A stretch of DNA of 64,000 nucleotides, from NCBI GenBank assembly GCA_015501585.1, contig JADNRY010000026.1:1-64000 (forward strand), read 5' to 3'. Positions 37,784 through 51,730 of the stretch are shown here, piece by piece (the stretch's first letter is position 1; each line of letters opens with the position of its first letter). Under the pieces are notes generated by a model that saw only the letters and a program-made list of their open reading frames with translations, searched no databases and was not told where the DNA came from. The stretch is from Rhodocollybia butyracea. Taxonomy: Eukaryota; Basidiomycota; Agaricomycetes; Agaricales; Omphalotaceae. The translations under genes were made by a program, and so were the position numbers.

Positions 37784-40700
37784 GTGGATGAATTGCGCTC
37801 AATTCTGACCCGTATGCGCTACCTTCCTGCTGAACACATCTATGTTATGTGTGCTAATACTGTTCTTGTAGCTTTCGGTACTGAAATTTCCAGAGCAATA
37901 ATGAAGTCCTTTCCAAGAGAAGTAGTTGACCGTGCCAGTCATCTTTTTCTCCACTTACAGTTTCTTCTTAACTTGATAAACTTATTGGATGATATAGAAC
38001 TTGAAACTATTGACACGCTCAAACTTTTACTTTGGAATTCCATTACCGTGAAAGAGCTTCAGTGTATATCTCAACATCACATCGTGGCTCTGGTTTCAAT
38101 GCAGTCATTGAGCATGAATCAACTTATTGCGCGATGTATCCAGAGAGAATTTCAATCATTATATTGTCTGTCTTTTGAGTCACTTACCAATACTTACCTT
38201 AGTGAGTTTGACATTCAGCAATGAAGTTGCTTTGGACACCCCCTTTGATCATGAGGACATGGTTCTTTGCAGTTTTCGTAGTACGAGGCTTTCCTCAATC
38301 CATTCTTACTACAATAAGTACTCAATTGGCAGACTTTGCCGCTACAGGAAAAGCAAAGTTAACTACAACTGAACATCGTCGCCTTGTTGCAACTTGCCCA
38401 CAAGGAGGGCACAACGTATTTCCAGAGTGAATGCATCTGTCAATGCCATATCAAATGCCTCAGAGGTATGGCCTCAACCTGTATTCTGATGAGATAAACA
38501 TGTCTTGTATTCGATCTTACTGTGAGTCAATCAAGTATATCCCTCTTGACTGTTGTGCTTGCTGTGGAAGTGAAGATCGTCGGAGGACAGGATCATTCCA
38601 CCTTCTCGTAGATGCTCCTTCATTAGCCATACTTTGTGTAAAGGATGAATGGATACTTGGTCACACTCCGCAGTGGCGTTTCACTTATATTGACCAATCT
38701 TTGGATGGCCTTCTATTGGAACCTAAAGGCATACGTCTTTCACCTTCTTCTACTGATGCTGTAGAAATTTACTTATGTGTTGAATGTAAAGGAGCGCTGA
38801 GCCGATCCACTATGCCTCGCTTAGCTCTTAACAACGGTCTGTACCGAGGCGAGTTGCCACCTGAGTTGCAAGACCTTACATGGTGGAAGAAATGGCATGC
38901 AGTTTGTATCGTACCACTGCACACGTTGCACGATTATATGGTCTTCCTCTCAAGAAGATCCTCTTCAACTGCATGGAAATACCTGTGCTCATCCAATGAA
39001 GCTTTTAAAATGCAACCACTCTGCGATGGGCACCATCAGATTTAAATGACTTGATAAGTATTGTTTTATTGGGCCATGAATGAAGAAGGATGATATTCCA
39101 AACTTAAGCATTATTTTGTACGGAAGTCAAAGATCAAGTTGTTTCTTACTTATTTGAGGCAACATTCACGCTTGTACTCTGGTCTACCTCCAGTTGATGA
39201 TAGAATCTTGGCTATGTATCCTGAAGAAGGTATCCTTCCTGGATTGCTTGAAAGAATAATTTACGACCATGAAAGTGACCCTGTGTCATTTGAGGAGGAA
39301 ACTTCAAGCTTTGATGAACATCCAGCTGAAAATCTGTCTAATTCTGACCTTCTGCTGGAAAAGTCGGGCGTCTATAGTCCTGAAAGTGACACAGTTCCTG
39401 GCCGGTTCAAAACCTCATCTGCCCTAAGAAATATTGCTTTGGCCTCTGACTCAAACCATGTGAATCATGTCAAATTTGATCGTGACCCCATCCCTGAGTA
39501 CAACAATCGTGATCTGTTTCTGATCTCTCTATCCTACTTTATATCCATTAGGTATTGGGGGCTTTGAAGACCCTTGCCAAAGCCCTTCAGTTTCACTTGA
39601 AGCACATGCAGAGCACTTGTTGGACCAAGCCAATCGCAATTTTCAGGTATCATCACTATTACATCTTTGTTGTGTTGAATCTTATTCAACGACGTAAAGC
39701 TCATCTTCATACTGCTTTTTCCATAAAGGCTTCACGATTTTTCTCATATCTCTTCTGCCTGTTATCTGTGTCACCTCAAGTATTATCCAATCTATCCAAT
39801 CACCTGAAAGATGAGTATAATCCTGCATTATTTACTGATGATGAGCGACAAGGCCATTGCTGCTCTTGAAAGAAGTGAATACAATCTCAGCAAAAATACC
39901 AGGTTCTCAAGCTCAAAAATAAATGCTCGTCATCAAATTCGGAATTACTATGGCTACTTTGGTCTTGCACATTTATTTCTTACTTAAATCCTTCTGCCGT
40001 TCACAGCCCTATTTTCCAGGTGATCTTATGGTGACGACTTGGTCAATCTGGAAGATCGGTTTCCTGAAATACCAAAGAAAAGGTCAGATCGTGCATTAAG
40101 AGTTGCTGAGGATCCTGTTGCTGGATGTGATTTTTTCATTTACATGTACCGTTGTATTTTTCGTGATCTATTTGGTTTGGAATTTTGAATCAATCTAAAC
40201 CCTCAGATAAGGGAGGGATCTTTTGGCATAATGCGAGCATTTTATGGTACAGCTGAATTGACTGAACGAGGACAATTTCATGGCATTACTTATATGGTTA
40301 CGCGGAGGGCTAAATCCCTCACAGATTCATGCCAAAATGAAAGCATCAGATGAATATCGTGACCGATTTTTGAGTTTTTTTGAAGGTATAATATACCATC
40401 ATCTACCTAAGAGTGATAGCTCCAATTGATTTCTGTATGAACCCCGTGTTGAAATGCCTCCCTTTCCACCTTTAACGGCAGATGATGGACATGAATTCTA
40501 TCAAGAAGCCTCCCTCTTTGAGTGGGAGTTAAGGTTTGAAAGTGAGCATAAGAAGATTGGAGAACGTCATCAAAGGCATCGCTGCCGTCCTGTATGCTTC
40601 AAAGGAAGGTCTGCAACTGACGGATGTAGATTCAATTATCCGCATGAAATTGTCCCAATATCCAAATTTGAATCTTGAAACCAACTCTGTCATTTTTGCT

Positions 40701-43700
40701 CGGCAAGAGTCTGATGTGAATGGTCATAACCCAATACTTCTAGTATATACCCGTCAAATCATGACCTGAAATGCATCTTATCAGGCTAAAGCTGCAAGGC
40801 AGCAATGTTTTATATTTCTGACTACATCACAAAAATGCCTTTTGAAGACTGAACAATTACTTTCGTTACTGTCAAGGCAGTCGCATCAGTCACACAAGAT
40901 GATATATTTGAGACTGAAGTTGGAAAGGCCAAACGCCTGTTACACCGTTGTCTTACACATTTTGGGAGAAGTCAACAAATCCATGCACAGCAAGCAGTTC
41001 GATATCTGCGCCAGATGGATGATACCATGTACTCGCATAAATGTATCCCAATGCCTTCAGCCAATTTGATGACATTTATTCAAAAAATGTATGCACCCGA
41101 ATTTTGCGACAATTTGATGTTGAATTTGATGATGAGAGGATATTCCTATCCAGTTGTTATTTGATGGAGAAGGGAAAATTCGTCATTGCAATCAAGTTCA
41201 TGACTACTGGTTCCGATCCTCCGACTTGGATGATATCACATTTTTTGATTTTCATTCGGCACTTTACATGTGATAATAAGAGTAAAACACGGACAGTTCA
41301 ATACACCTCAGACCAGAGCGGGGGTTCTATCTCGATACAGTCTTTGTGAAGCACATCCATATTACAAGACTCATGAGCTTATTCGACATACATTCATTGA
41401 ACAAGTGATATTGGACAAGAATTTGTCCTAGGGTTATTGGCATGGCCATTCCAAGGAAAAAAAAATCCTGCCTATAGCATTATTCGCTCTTGCACATTTC
41501 AAACCCTTTTCTGTACGTACTCCACTCATTGAGATGCAGTCAACGATGAGTTTTGTCTCCTACAACTTCAGTCCATTTGCCAATAAGTATAATGAATAAC
41601 TGGGAAGAGATACATGAATGTCAGGATGAGCGAGAAGCGGAACGTATTCGGAAGCAGGCACAGCAAATGAAGGGATCTAAAAAACTCTGTGTCATTGCAG
41701 AAGTTCACTGCTGGATGATCCTACCACAATGTGGATGAGATGCGATTTCATTGATTCGCGTGTTACCTCTCAAAAGAGGGCAGTGATCTTGCATTGGCAC
41801 GGGAGTGTAACTGCTACATCGAGATCTTATTCTATCAAAATGGCTACAACCTCCTGCTGACATTGTGAGGAATAATCTGAAGAATATTGCAATTCTTGTA
41901 ATGCCTTACCCCGAATAACTTCTCAGCTGGAAGCTAAGATGGAAATTGCAAAACAAAGACCCAGAGTCAATCTCATCACGATGCGAGAAAGTCCAGGTCA
42001 ATGCCTACCATCCAACCTTCTCCAGTTCCAAATTTTTAGTTCTGCTACAGCTGTACAAACAAGTCCTGGTCCAACAATGAAGCAGAGTCTCCACGTTCCT
42101 ATGGACCCGTTACAGTGGACAACCTCAAAGATCAAATTGCAGCTTCGTTCCAGTTGAACACCAAACAGTTGCATGCATTTCACATCATATGCTCCTCAAT
42201 TATCCATCGTCATATCTTTGCCAAGTCAAACTTGTATGCTCATGAAGCTTTGCGGCTCTTTCTCACTGGGCCAGGTGGCACTGGGAAGACACATCTTGTA
42301 AAAGCAGTGAAAGAGCTTATGCGCCACTTTGGAATTGATCACACTCTCAGGTTCATTGCTCCTACAGGTGGAGCTGCTTGTCTTATTGATGGTACAACTA
42401 TACACAAGGGACTAGGAATTTCAATTAAACGCGATAGAACAGGTCTAGCAAAAGAAGTAGGCACAGATAATCAAGAAGATGTATCTTTCTTACTCAGCAC
42501 AACAACAAGTACACGTTTGCGTGAGGAGTGGAAAGATGTCCTTGTGTTAATGATTGATGAGGTATCATTGATGTCCTTAAGCCTTCTTGCAGAAATTGAT
42601 GCAGCTTTACGCTTTGTTAAAGAATCTCAGGATGAGTATTTTGGAGGAATTGATATCATATTTTCTGGCGATCAATTTCAATATCCACCATCGCCTGGTC
42701 GCTCATATATTCGCCTTTACAATCATTCTCGAGTAAACGTACCGACGAGGAAACATGAATCGTCTTGGACGTCTTGCATGGAAATCAGTCAATGCTGCAA
42801 TATCGCTGGTGCAACAAAAACGTATGCAAGGTGATCCACAGTATGCGGAAGCAGTGTGTAGGCTCCGGACACGTTCATGCGTGCAGGATGATGTAGACTT
42901 GTTTAACTCTCGGGTTATAAAATCAACTGATTGCCCTACTGGCGTAACACTTCATAGCGAGTCTCATTATTTGGCTTCAATGATCGTGAAAACCAACAAA
43001 CAGAGACAGTTAATAAATCACTGGAAGACTCAAGCGATTTGCAAAGATGAAGCTGGTCCTGACTTACATCTCTGTGCAGCACAAGATCGGCTTGTATATG
43101 CATCTGATCAAGATCAACCTCATCTGATATCCTCACCCCCTCAATGCAGACACAACTGTTGTCTTTGGAGACTGCTTCTTCCAAGATTCGTAACTCCCTA
43201 CCAGGATATCTTCCACTCTACATCGGCATGCCAGTGGTTCTGCGTAACAAGAATATTGATACAAACCTAGGTATTACTAATGGCGCGAGAGGATACCTAC
43301 GCTCGCTAGATCTGAGTGTTGATAGCAATGGTTTTACCTTCTGCACAGGTGCCCTTGTTGAATTCCCAGATAGTAAAGTTTCTCTGGAAGGTCTCCCACC
43401 AAGATTTTTTCCAATCAAGCCAATAAATTGGCGATTTTCGACCACAATTAACGATCCGATCAGAGGCGTAATTAAAGTTGAGGTAATCAGGTCGCAGTTG
43501 CCCATACAACCAGGTTTTGCTGTAACAGGTCATTCCTCACAAGGTCAGACTATTTTAATTGTACTTTGCAACCTTCATGAAGGCCAGTGGGCTTCCTACG
43601 TTGCCGCATCACGTGCAACTGAGAGATGGACTGTTCATTACCCGTCGCGTGACCCTACAAGATTTAAATGAGCCCCATATACCTTATGACCTATGGTTTG

Positions 43701-43790
43701 AAACAAGCGGTTTGAAATTCTTGAATGAACACGCTAGTAAAATGGGGAATCCAACCTGGCCCTATCAAACCACTACCGGATGCTGAAGCA
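37784..43790 (+). pseudogene. Helitron Rep-helicase, decayed autonomous element
   Basis: Helitrons transpose by rolling circle using an HUH nuclease fused to a Pif1-type helicase. Reading in shifting frames: a Cys-containing N-terminal region (CCACCGSEDRR, about 38550), the marker block RLALNNGLYRGELPPELQDLTW (about 38818-38885), the Helitron_like_N region (39570-41350), then a Pif1 helicase (42115-43671) with Walker A GPGGTGKT (about 42268), Walker B LVLMIDEVSL, motif GDQFQYPP, and motif V GHSSQGQT (about 43530). More than ten stops and frameshifts occur. One base is missing inside the HUH motif (FHG then H, near 40284), after which WLRGGLNPSQIHAKM continues in another frame. Order and extent (about 6 kb) match full-length agaric Helitrons. 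The TC and CTRR termini were not found. It cannot encode a working transposase. Confidence 0.85.
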
Positions 43791-44035
43791 GATGATCGTC
43801 ACCAATATGACCAAGTATCCTACCAGTTCCTATTTCCGGCACCAAATAAACGCTCTCAAGATCGTGAACCTGATGGTGGCCCTTCCAAACGGAGACGTAC
43901 ATAGTAGTTTAATTTTCGGTGGTGACTGACCATTGAATCTCAGATTCGTAGGATGATCTAGTAATCAAAGACAGCCTTAAATATAAATTTGCATCATATA
44001 TGGCATTCTGACTCTCTTGCCCGCACCTTACTCGC

Positions 44036-46010
44036 ATGGACTCCACCGATTCCATCTTTTTGGAACCTGGTAAGTTACAATCAAGTTACAATGTATGAAC
44101 TGAACATAATCGTTGACATTTCGCTAAGACTTAGATGACGAATTGACCAATTTTGACACCGGTCATGAAGATGGACATAATGATTTTGACGGCAATGCAC
44201 CTCCCGATGCAGACACACTATCAAACACAGCTTCCGATGACTCTGACAGTTTTGTTCACAAAACCGATTCACTGTGAAGAACTTCTTGAAGACCATGGTC
44301 CAGTAGCGACCGCAATTTTGCACTACATGAGTTTACCTCCGACGATATACCACCTGCCTCTAAACCTTTCCCACATACTGTGAAGCTTTGCCTGCAATTG
44401 GTGATAATGCACTTCATCTTGTCAATGGTGATGTGTTCCTACCAAACACGTTATAATTGGGCGCATCGTGTCCGTGAACGGACGGTTTAATGATTCGGGA
44501 GTGAGCCCATATCTAGATATGGTGCACCAAGCTGCTGGCCGAGATGTATGTATTGATTTCCCTTGTTATGCACAATATAACACACTAAAGCTTAACAGCA
44601 AATATCACTGGACACTCTGAAAACGCGCGAAATTGAAGCTCTTCTTCGTTCGCTCCTACCTGACCATACAGGCAACGCAGATGCAAATGAAGTAATAACT
44701 GAAGCCAACACTCGTTTCAATCGATACATTGCATTTGTATCCATAGTTTGGGCCAATTATGAAGAATCCCAGTCTCAACGGGATCGTAAGTATTTACTGT
44801 TTTATTTTTTCCCCTGAAATTGATCATTTTGGAAGGCAATTATATCCAAATGGTGTATCAGGTGCACGATGGATTTTTCAAGGCCCTGACTACTACGGTA
44901 TTCCTCTTGCGACTGACCATGTCTTCTTCAACGTTCCAACTCGCATGCCTACCGCAAGCCTTCCACTGTCAAGCTTACAAGGTAAGTATTATGCTTGTGT
45001 TCCTGTTTGCCGTACTTTAATACCAGTGCAAGGCGATTTTTCTGCCACCAATCCAGAGGGTCAACGAACAACTCGGGATGCAAATATTGCGGTTTGACAG
45101 TTCCAGCTGCTGAGTATATATGCCACATAACCCAACAAGTTGCAAACAATTTTACATTATTACTGCAGGATTTGATCGAAATCGGCTCGGTCATTGGCCA
45201 GATCCAGATCAGCTGATTCAGACCCTGGGGGAAAAGTCAATTTGGGGAATGTCACAATTAATGAAGGCGAATGTACGACGCCCAAGTAACAAAATACATC
45301 CTATCGATTGGGCATCCACTTTCACTGCGGACACCATTGTAGCTGTTCATATCAGACAATTCATGATAGGATCAAGATTATTTTCCTGCTTGTTTATGCT
45401 TACATTCAGAGTAGATGGGATATTACTTCTTCACGCGATGCCGTGCAATCCAAAATCGTTCTCGTCACTGCACAACTATTGCAGTTCGAATTGATATACT
45501 TCCTGATAACGAAGAGGATGTTCGAAACCTCTACGCTCAGCATAGAATTTCTTTGATTGCTAAAGCAAGACGAGCAGTGGAAGAGCAGCGAGAAGCAGAG
45601 GAGCTCGAGCTAAAGCCTTGGCTGCTGAGACGCGCCGTTTGCAAACAGCCGCGGTAAAGTTACAGGTTGACAGCGACAAGAAGAAACAACGCCAGGAACG
45701 AATGAAGCTCTTTGGGCTTCCGTATCATCGGCGCCCGCAACGTCTTCAATTGCAGAGTCTGTACAAAACATCATTTATCATCACCAGTTCTTCCCAAATT
45801 CCTTACCATCTCCATCGAAAGCCTTGCTACCATTGGGTCTCAAACCCCATGCCGTCATCGTCGAAAGTCTCGGTGCACCCCAGGCCTCCCCCCCAAACGA
45901 GCTGCAGAGGATGAGCCCCCCACTCCCCTTCTCCTTCAAAACGCCCTACTGCGAGGATGTCCACAGGAGGAAAGCCACCAAGAAAACGCCAGCTACTGGC
46001 CATCGTTAAG
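44036..46010 (+). pseudogene. unrecognised decayed gene downstream of the Helitron helicase
   Basis: An ATG at 44036 opens MDSTDSIFLEPD, which is spliced after 44070 to an acidic exon (DDELTNFDTGHEDG...). Later coding-like pieces include LDTLKTREIEALLRSLLPDH (about 44602-44700), RFNRYIAFVSIVWANYEESQ, GVSGARWIFQGPDYYGIPLA (about 44850), WPDPDQLIQTLGEKSIWGMS (about 45210), VRNLYAQHRISLIAKARRAVEEQ (about 45518) and a Lys-rich end (KATKKTPATGHR) stopping near 46008. Frames shift several times. It lies in the same orientation as the Helitron and may be its second gene or a captured host gene; no family is recognised. Confidence 0.45.
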
Positions 46011-48399
46011 GATTCTCCTCGTGTACCCGTAATCGTGTGGAAAGGAGAAAGCAGATGATCTATGGTCATTGACGAATAGTGGCCATGATCTGCACAAATT
46101 GCGCGCATCGCCGCAGATTTTTTTAATTCTTTCGTTCTATGGTGTATTACAAGTACTTCGCCCTTTTTTTCTTAGCGACTTTACTACTTATGTTTACCGG
46201 CTTACAGTGTGGTTCAACCCACAATTTATAACTAGTGTTGTACATTTAAAAATCACAAAAAGCAGTTCAACCTGCCCCAAACGATTGTGCTCGTCATTGG
46301 ACCATTACCCACTCATAAGTAAGTTGATAATGCTGAGCTGCGTGACCGTGCCTGACCCTGGGTTAGAATTGAGGAAGCCACAATCGGTCCTTCACTAACT
46401 TTACTACTTGCATAATCGATTGGCACCACCAGAAAGGGGGTTACGACCGGTAGAACGCGAAGTGGTATGATTACTCAGGCTCCCACATGACCTTCAACAT
46501 ACTATTCGGCCTTTGCCGCATGTTCGCGTTCAAGGTACGGCAAAGTCCGATATAGTACAATTCCTTCAGAGAAATAATTACAATAAAGCTGGAATAATGC
46601 TAAGCCAGCTCATTGATTTGTGGGGTCTGTATGACCAGGAAACCGCTTTCCGGCACTGTACAGCGCTGGAGGCGCTCAAAAATACCTGGCACTCTTTCTC
46701 GTTGATATCTTCCGTCAAGTTCCCCGTGAAGTACATTCCCTGAATATTCTCGCAAGAACTTTTCGCTCTTCATTTTTTATGTATCAGGATCGCCATTAAT
46801 ATTCCGGCGATCTCAACCCACTAGCAGTTGCACGTAACCCCAGATATTAGTCTACCCACACGGACCGCTTTTCAGAGTAACAATTGATAATATGATAGTG
46901 TATGTTTAGATGCGTATGTCCATTAAACTATTATCATATGCTACTTAGCAACACTCCTTCTCTCTACACCAACAGTTAACATGCGGAAGTTGTTGCTTGC
47001 AATGGGGAACTTCCAAGCAGGTTATTTGTATAACTGGACTGTATCGGAAATTACTTTCAGGGAAGTAGACATCATAATGCGCACCAGCCTCCCAGCCCAT
47101 TAATGTTTAACCGGGATCCATCTCACTGATAGTGATATGCCGGTTAGGCTCAACGCCCTGGGCCGGGTCAAGCTACACCAAGCCAGGCCATGAAATGGGG
47201 AAGGATGTATTGAATGAATAACTTGCCCTCGGCCGTTTTAAATTGCATTGAGGATATTTTCTCATTGAAGATCTCAATTTCAGTGTCTGGCAAACAAAAC
47301 CACATCATATCATAAAAGTACGATATGTTGTACATCGAAGAGTCGGAAGTTGGTGGTCATGATGGTATTGACCGTGGATCACCTGGGTTCCGAGCACCAA
47401 CTGAAACCTGATATGCATTGAACTTGCTGGAAATTTGGAATGTGTAAAAGAAACAAGAAAATATTGGTAAAGGTCTAACAAAGAGCATAAGTACTTATAT
47501 CCTTACTCCAGAAGAGTTCAAATTGCTAATGGGAGGAAACTGACTGGGTTATTGACCTGGCCGAGAATCCCAAAATATTGAACTGCTTTGGCAGTGATCG
47601 CTACAGAGGAGCTCCAGGCGCTCAAGGATTGAAGTACTTCAATCCATTGGACATGGGTGGCTGAAAATATCAAAGAGACCAAAAACAACTGGAAAGGGAA
47701 GGAGTATTATAGCTAGTGCATGTGGGGATCCGGGTTCTGGATCTATAACTACTGGTAATCTGTGGAAGGAACAGCTTCGTACTGTATATCAGTCTATTAT
47801 GATATGAGCCACATAACTCCACTATAACCAGAACACAATTATTGCTACAGTCTTATACAGATCACTGTGCAAACCTTGGAAAGAGGGTTTCAAAACTTGC
47901 GAGGTGAAGCACCGCCGGCACATATTTGAAAGCTGTCCATTGTCAACGGGATTGATTGCCAGGAGGAAAGTACATTTTTGGTCTTCTTTCATTCTATCAT
48001 CTCACAGTCTGATTAAGACTACTTCTAACCAATCTTAACTTGTTTATTCTATTCTAAAGGGAGTTTATTTCGTAGAAAAGACTACTCGAAGCCCCCAACG
48101 AACTCGAAGCTTCTCCTGCACTAAATCCCGTGTTGTTGCTGAATTATCGTTCTGTTATCTGGAAGACACCCTTTCTAGTACTTGTATCAGACTCTCTTCC
48201 TAATTTCTATATTTGCTTATCTTGCGCAGATTGCAATATTCGATAGTAATGTCCTCAGGTAATGGGCTTTTGTAGTAGTAGCCGCATTGCGTTACAGCGT
48301 CACTGCGTGGCGGATGCTGTTCTAACCGCAGCTAGATCTAGCTGATTTGATAAATTATTGTTGTAGCTGGAATCGGTTAATACTTAATTTATAGTTACA
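46011..48399. other. 2.4-kb non-coding region
   Basis: No gene is supported. It includes the second copy of the CCGCTTTCCGGCACTGTACAGCGC word (about 46645-46670) and an imperfect inverted repeat with arms TTGATAATATGATAG and CTATTATCATATG around 46885-46945. No Helitron 3' end could be recognised with confidence. Confidence 0.4.
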
Positions 48400-49053
48400 T
48401 TGTGTGTCAAGTTTTCAGAACTGTATACCACTTTCTGGACGCTGATCCCGATTTTCTTTTGGTTAAGCAAAGGATTGGGTTTGATGTCTTCGTTCTGGAG
48501 CATTCTTTGTGTAACTAAGCCGCGACAATATTTTGCAGAACTATTGACCTTGCTGTACATTACTACTATATATACAGGCAGACCTCTGTGCCTGGGTATG
48601 ACTTCATCTCCTAATATCTTTCATGTTTCCGTTTGGATTTTCACTGGATTTAATACAAAACTCTCAAAGCAAAAAACACGAGAAATACAGCGGTTTGACA
48701 GGGAGTACCACACTCAGTACTACACCAAGAGAAAAACGTCATCTGTGACGGGATACCACTCCCTGACATTCGTAAAAGTAGCTCTGCTGCCTAACTCCAA
48801 GTGGCAGCAGAAGAAGTGCTTGGTGCGAGAGCGATTTTCGGATGGGGTTACCACGCCGGGCTTCTATGAATCCCCGCAAAGACGGGACCCTGGTTTAGCT
48901 CCAAGGGGCAGCGGAGAATATGAGTGTTTTGAGCAGCCTCACCAAGCCGATTTCACGACAAACGGATGGTTGTCCCGCCGCAGAATTAGTTCGCTACTAC
49001 CTATCCCAAGGATATCGTCGACTCGTGGTCCCTGCGACGGCTTGTCGGACTAA
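48400..49053 (+). CDS. hypothetical ORF of 217 codons, doubtful
   Basis: The longest frame between the Helitron and the F-box cluster. The first half is hydrophobic and aromatic, the second half basic. No family, signal peptide or splice partner was recognised and the codon pattern is not distinctive. It may be a chance ORF or a remnant. Confidence 0.2.
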   Translation: MCVKFSELYTTFWTLIPIFFWLSKGLGLMSSFWSILCVTKPRQYFAELLTLLYITTIYTGRPLCLGMTSSPNIFHVSVWIFTGFNTKLSKQKTREIQRFDREYHTQYYTKRKTSSVTGYHSLTFVKVALLPNSKWQQKKCLVRERFSDGVTTPGFYESPQRRDPGLAPRGSGEYECFEQPHQADFTTNGWLSRRRISSLLPIPRISSTRGPCDGLSD

Positions 49054-49666
49054 CAATATACAACCCAGACTGGGTGAAATCAACCCCAAGCAAATTTTTT
49101 CATTTTTCACTCAGATCGAAGCTTCTGCGGCTAAGTTTCTTCATGGGCCAAGACAATATACCACCTTGTGACGAAGTAACCATGTACTAGTCTACCTCCC
49201 AGTTTTAGGTGGCGCTGGCTCTTTCTCTAACTAGTGGTAGTCGTATTCTCACTCGTAAGACCTAGTGTAAACGGAGTTGATACGACTACCACTACTTTGG
49301 CAATAATAAAATGACTAGGCAATCTTGGTAATTACAAAATATGTTGTCCGCTGCAGCGTGCATGCGGAGAACGGATCTGTTAAGTGCGTGACTTACAGTA
49401 GACGGGAGAAACACAGCAGCAGACTAGCTAGTCCATCAGTGGCGCTCCAGAAGGATCGGCAGGGGCATCCGCAAATCAAGTCAAATATTTTTGAAGGCAC
49501 TACGTTGGACAGGCAAAACAATATCAGTGGATTGTCCGTGGAAACGGCGGAGGTGCGGAAGATATCAATGCTTTCGTCTTCAAAAAATTGTACCCAGTGG
49601 ATTCGCTAACCCCTACTATGTTTTGTCGGTCGTATTTCTCGTGAAGACCGTGCCACACATCATGAA
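49054..49666. other. non-coding stretch before the F-box cluster
   Basis: No supported exon. A short inverted repeat around GTGGTAGTCGTAT and ATACGACTACCAC lies at about 49233-49293. Confidence 0.4.
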
Positions 49667-51115
49667 GTGTCGACCTTGTCCCGTCCTCCACTGCTCAACA
49701 CCCCACTCAAGTTAAAACTGAAAATCGCGTCGTTTGTTCCTAACCCATACGCACTTTCGTTGGTGTGTAAGGAACTGCAAGCTCCTGTCAATATTGAGCT
49801 GTATAAATCTTTACACTTTGTAAACGCGCTTGTCTCTCATACTTTTTGACAATCCGAACTAACAACTTGGAAACAATCTCATTAATTCGGCACGCAGTCA
49901 TCGGGGGCGCCAACGACCGTGACGTTCGAATGCGGTCATTCCAACAGACATATCCTCATTCTTCACGAGATGATTGGAGTTACAGCTTCCGCCGCTTGAG
50001 ATCACCAAGTATATTGGTTCGATTTTGTGGCTTGCGAACACTGCGCATCGAAGGTGCATTCCTACCAACACCTTTCCGATGTGATTTGGGCTCTCAGTTC
50101 TCTCAACGAACTGGAACTAAACCACGTCTGCATCCCAACTGGTATCAACCTCAATGGGAAAAACTATGCAGTAAACATACTCCGTACGAATACAATCTGC
50201 TGGCATGGGAGTGGACAAGCTCAAAACTTTATTCTTCTGTTATGCTTTCCTAACCTAATTCATGTCACCTGTACCTGGGACATGTGGTGGGAGGCAGACG
50301 CTGAATTTTCTAACCTGTCGACGTCAATCTTGTCACTGGATTTGACGGCAGTTGTCTCATCTTTTAACCATCCACCTGTCGGTGCAGAGTCACAACACTC
50401 TTTGGATCTATTTCGTTTGTTGCTGTGTGCGACACCGCAACTTCAGCATCTTGCTATATGCAATGTCTTTCTACCTCATAATTCCGATCTGCTCTGTACC
50501 TCGCATCAGATATTTCTTCCGAAACTTCAAACATACACAGGCCCCTACATCCTTCTCCATAAACTCTACAGCCCTTCAATGGAAGATTTCCGCTCAATTC
50601 ATTTTTCTGACTTCAGTATTCAGAGTGAACTGGCTACACAGTTTGTCCCTCATGTTTCTCAAATTGTAGAACTGGGAATCCATATCACTTGTGGCGTTGA
50701 TATTCATCATTTTGCTGGATGCTTTCCGAGCGTTCATTCGATTGAGGTGTTGACATGTGTATTCTTAAATAATGTGAGTCTACTTCTGTTGCACAGGAAT
50801 CGTCACTCACATTTGTACAGCGGTTGATGCATCGTTTGTTGCGACGGTGGAAAACAAGCTTCCCGAATCTTCAGACCTTGACGTTCAACTGGAGAAGTAA
50901 CAAGTCCATTGAGGAATTGATTGCGTCTTGTGGGTTAGATAACATCCCTGCTGGCATCAACTTACGCCATCGTATAAATGGCGTGCTGTACGAGAGTCGT
51001 GAGCAGCTGTGGGTGCCAAATACAACGAGTGGTTCATACAAACCGCTATTTCGTACAGGTAAAAGTTTACTTCTTAGATTGAATGTAACTCATTATCTCT
51101 AACAGTTATGGATAA
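49667..51115 (+). pseudogene. F-box-like protein, paralogue 1, broken frame
   Basis: The start MSTLSRPPLLNTPLKLKLKIASFV resembles a short F-box helix and is followed by PYALSLVCKELQAPVNIELYKSLHF, then a TGA at about 49847. The main part continues in another frame from about 50027 with leucine-rich sequence (SLNELELNHVCIP, LPKLQTYTGPYILLH, HVSQIVELGIHITC). A short intron near 50750-50795 leads to FVQRLMHRLLRRW and FPNLQTLTFNWRSN, ending near 51115. It is related by position and type to the two copies downstream. Confidence 0.55.
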
Positions 51116-51730
51116 ATGCCGAAGGTCCCACAGAGTTACGAGGATTTAAATATGATATTGTACATCTTCGAATACCCGAAATTTTTCTCTGGCGTCTTGG
51201 TACAGTAATGTTCAGTAGATTACCAGTCTTTCCATTGTTCGACTCCAAAAGTACGTAACGCTTCACTGGTCTGAAAGTGACTCAGACAACGCTTCACTGC
51301 TCTGAAACTAACTCAGGTCCCATGGAGATTAAAAATTCTTCTCAGAGCGTAGTTCAACTTCACAAGCTCGCGCTAAACCCACTACGGCCCAAGTACCGGT
51401 AATGATCCTTAACATTGGGACAAAACTTTCGAGAGACCAATCACCTGGCCTGCTTCCACTTGCTCGCTGCACCTCCGCCTCTATCAGCCTGTAACTTGTA
51501 TCAAATCAGGGCGCAATTTTGGTGTGCCGTTCAAATCGATCATTAAGATCCGTATTTGATATTGTAATACACGGGTTTCCACTTTTGGGATCTACCGACA
51601 ATCTAAAGTTTCTGCGGTTCCCCCACGAGTTTACGCATCAACGTAACTAAAATACACTTACTAGGACTCATATATCTCAGTGCATGGACCTTTTAAGCAT
51701 GCTAAAAAATTTCAACACTGATAAATCTTT
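51116..51730. other. spacer between F-box paralogues
   Basis: Holds a short direct repeat (ACGCTTCACTG(G/C)TCTGAAA at about 51257 and 51290). No gene signal. Confidence 0.45.
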
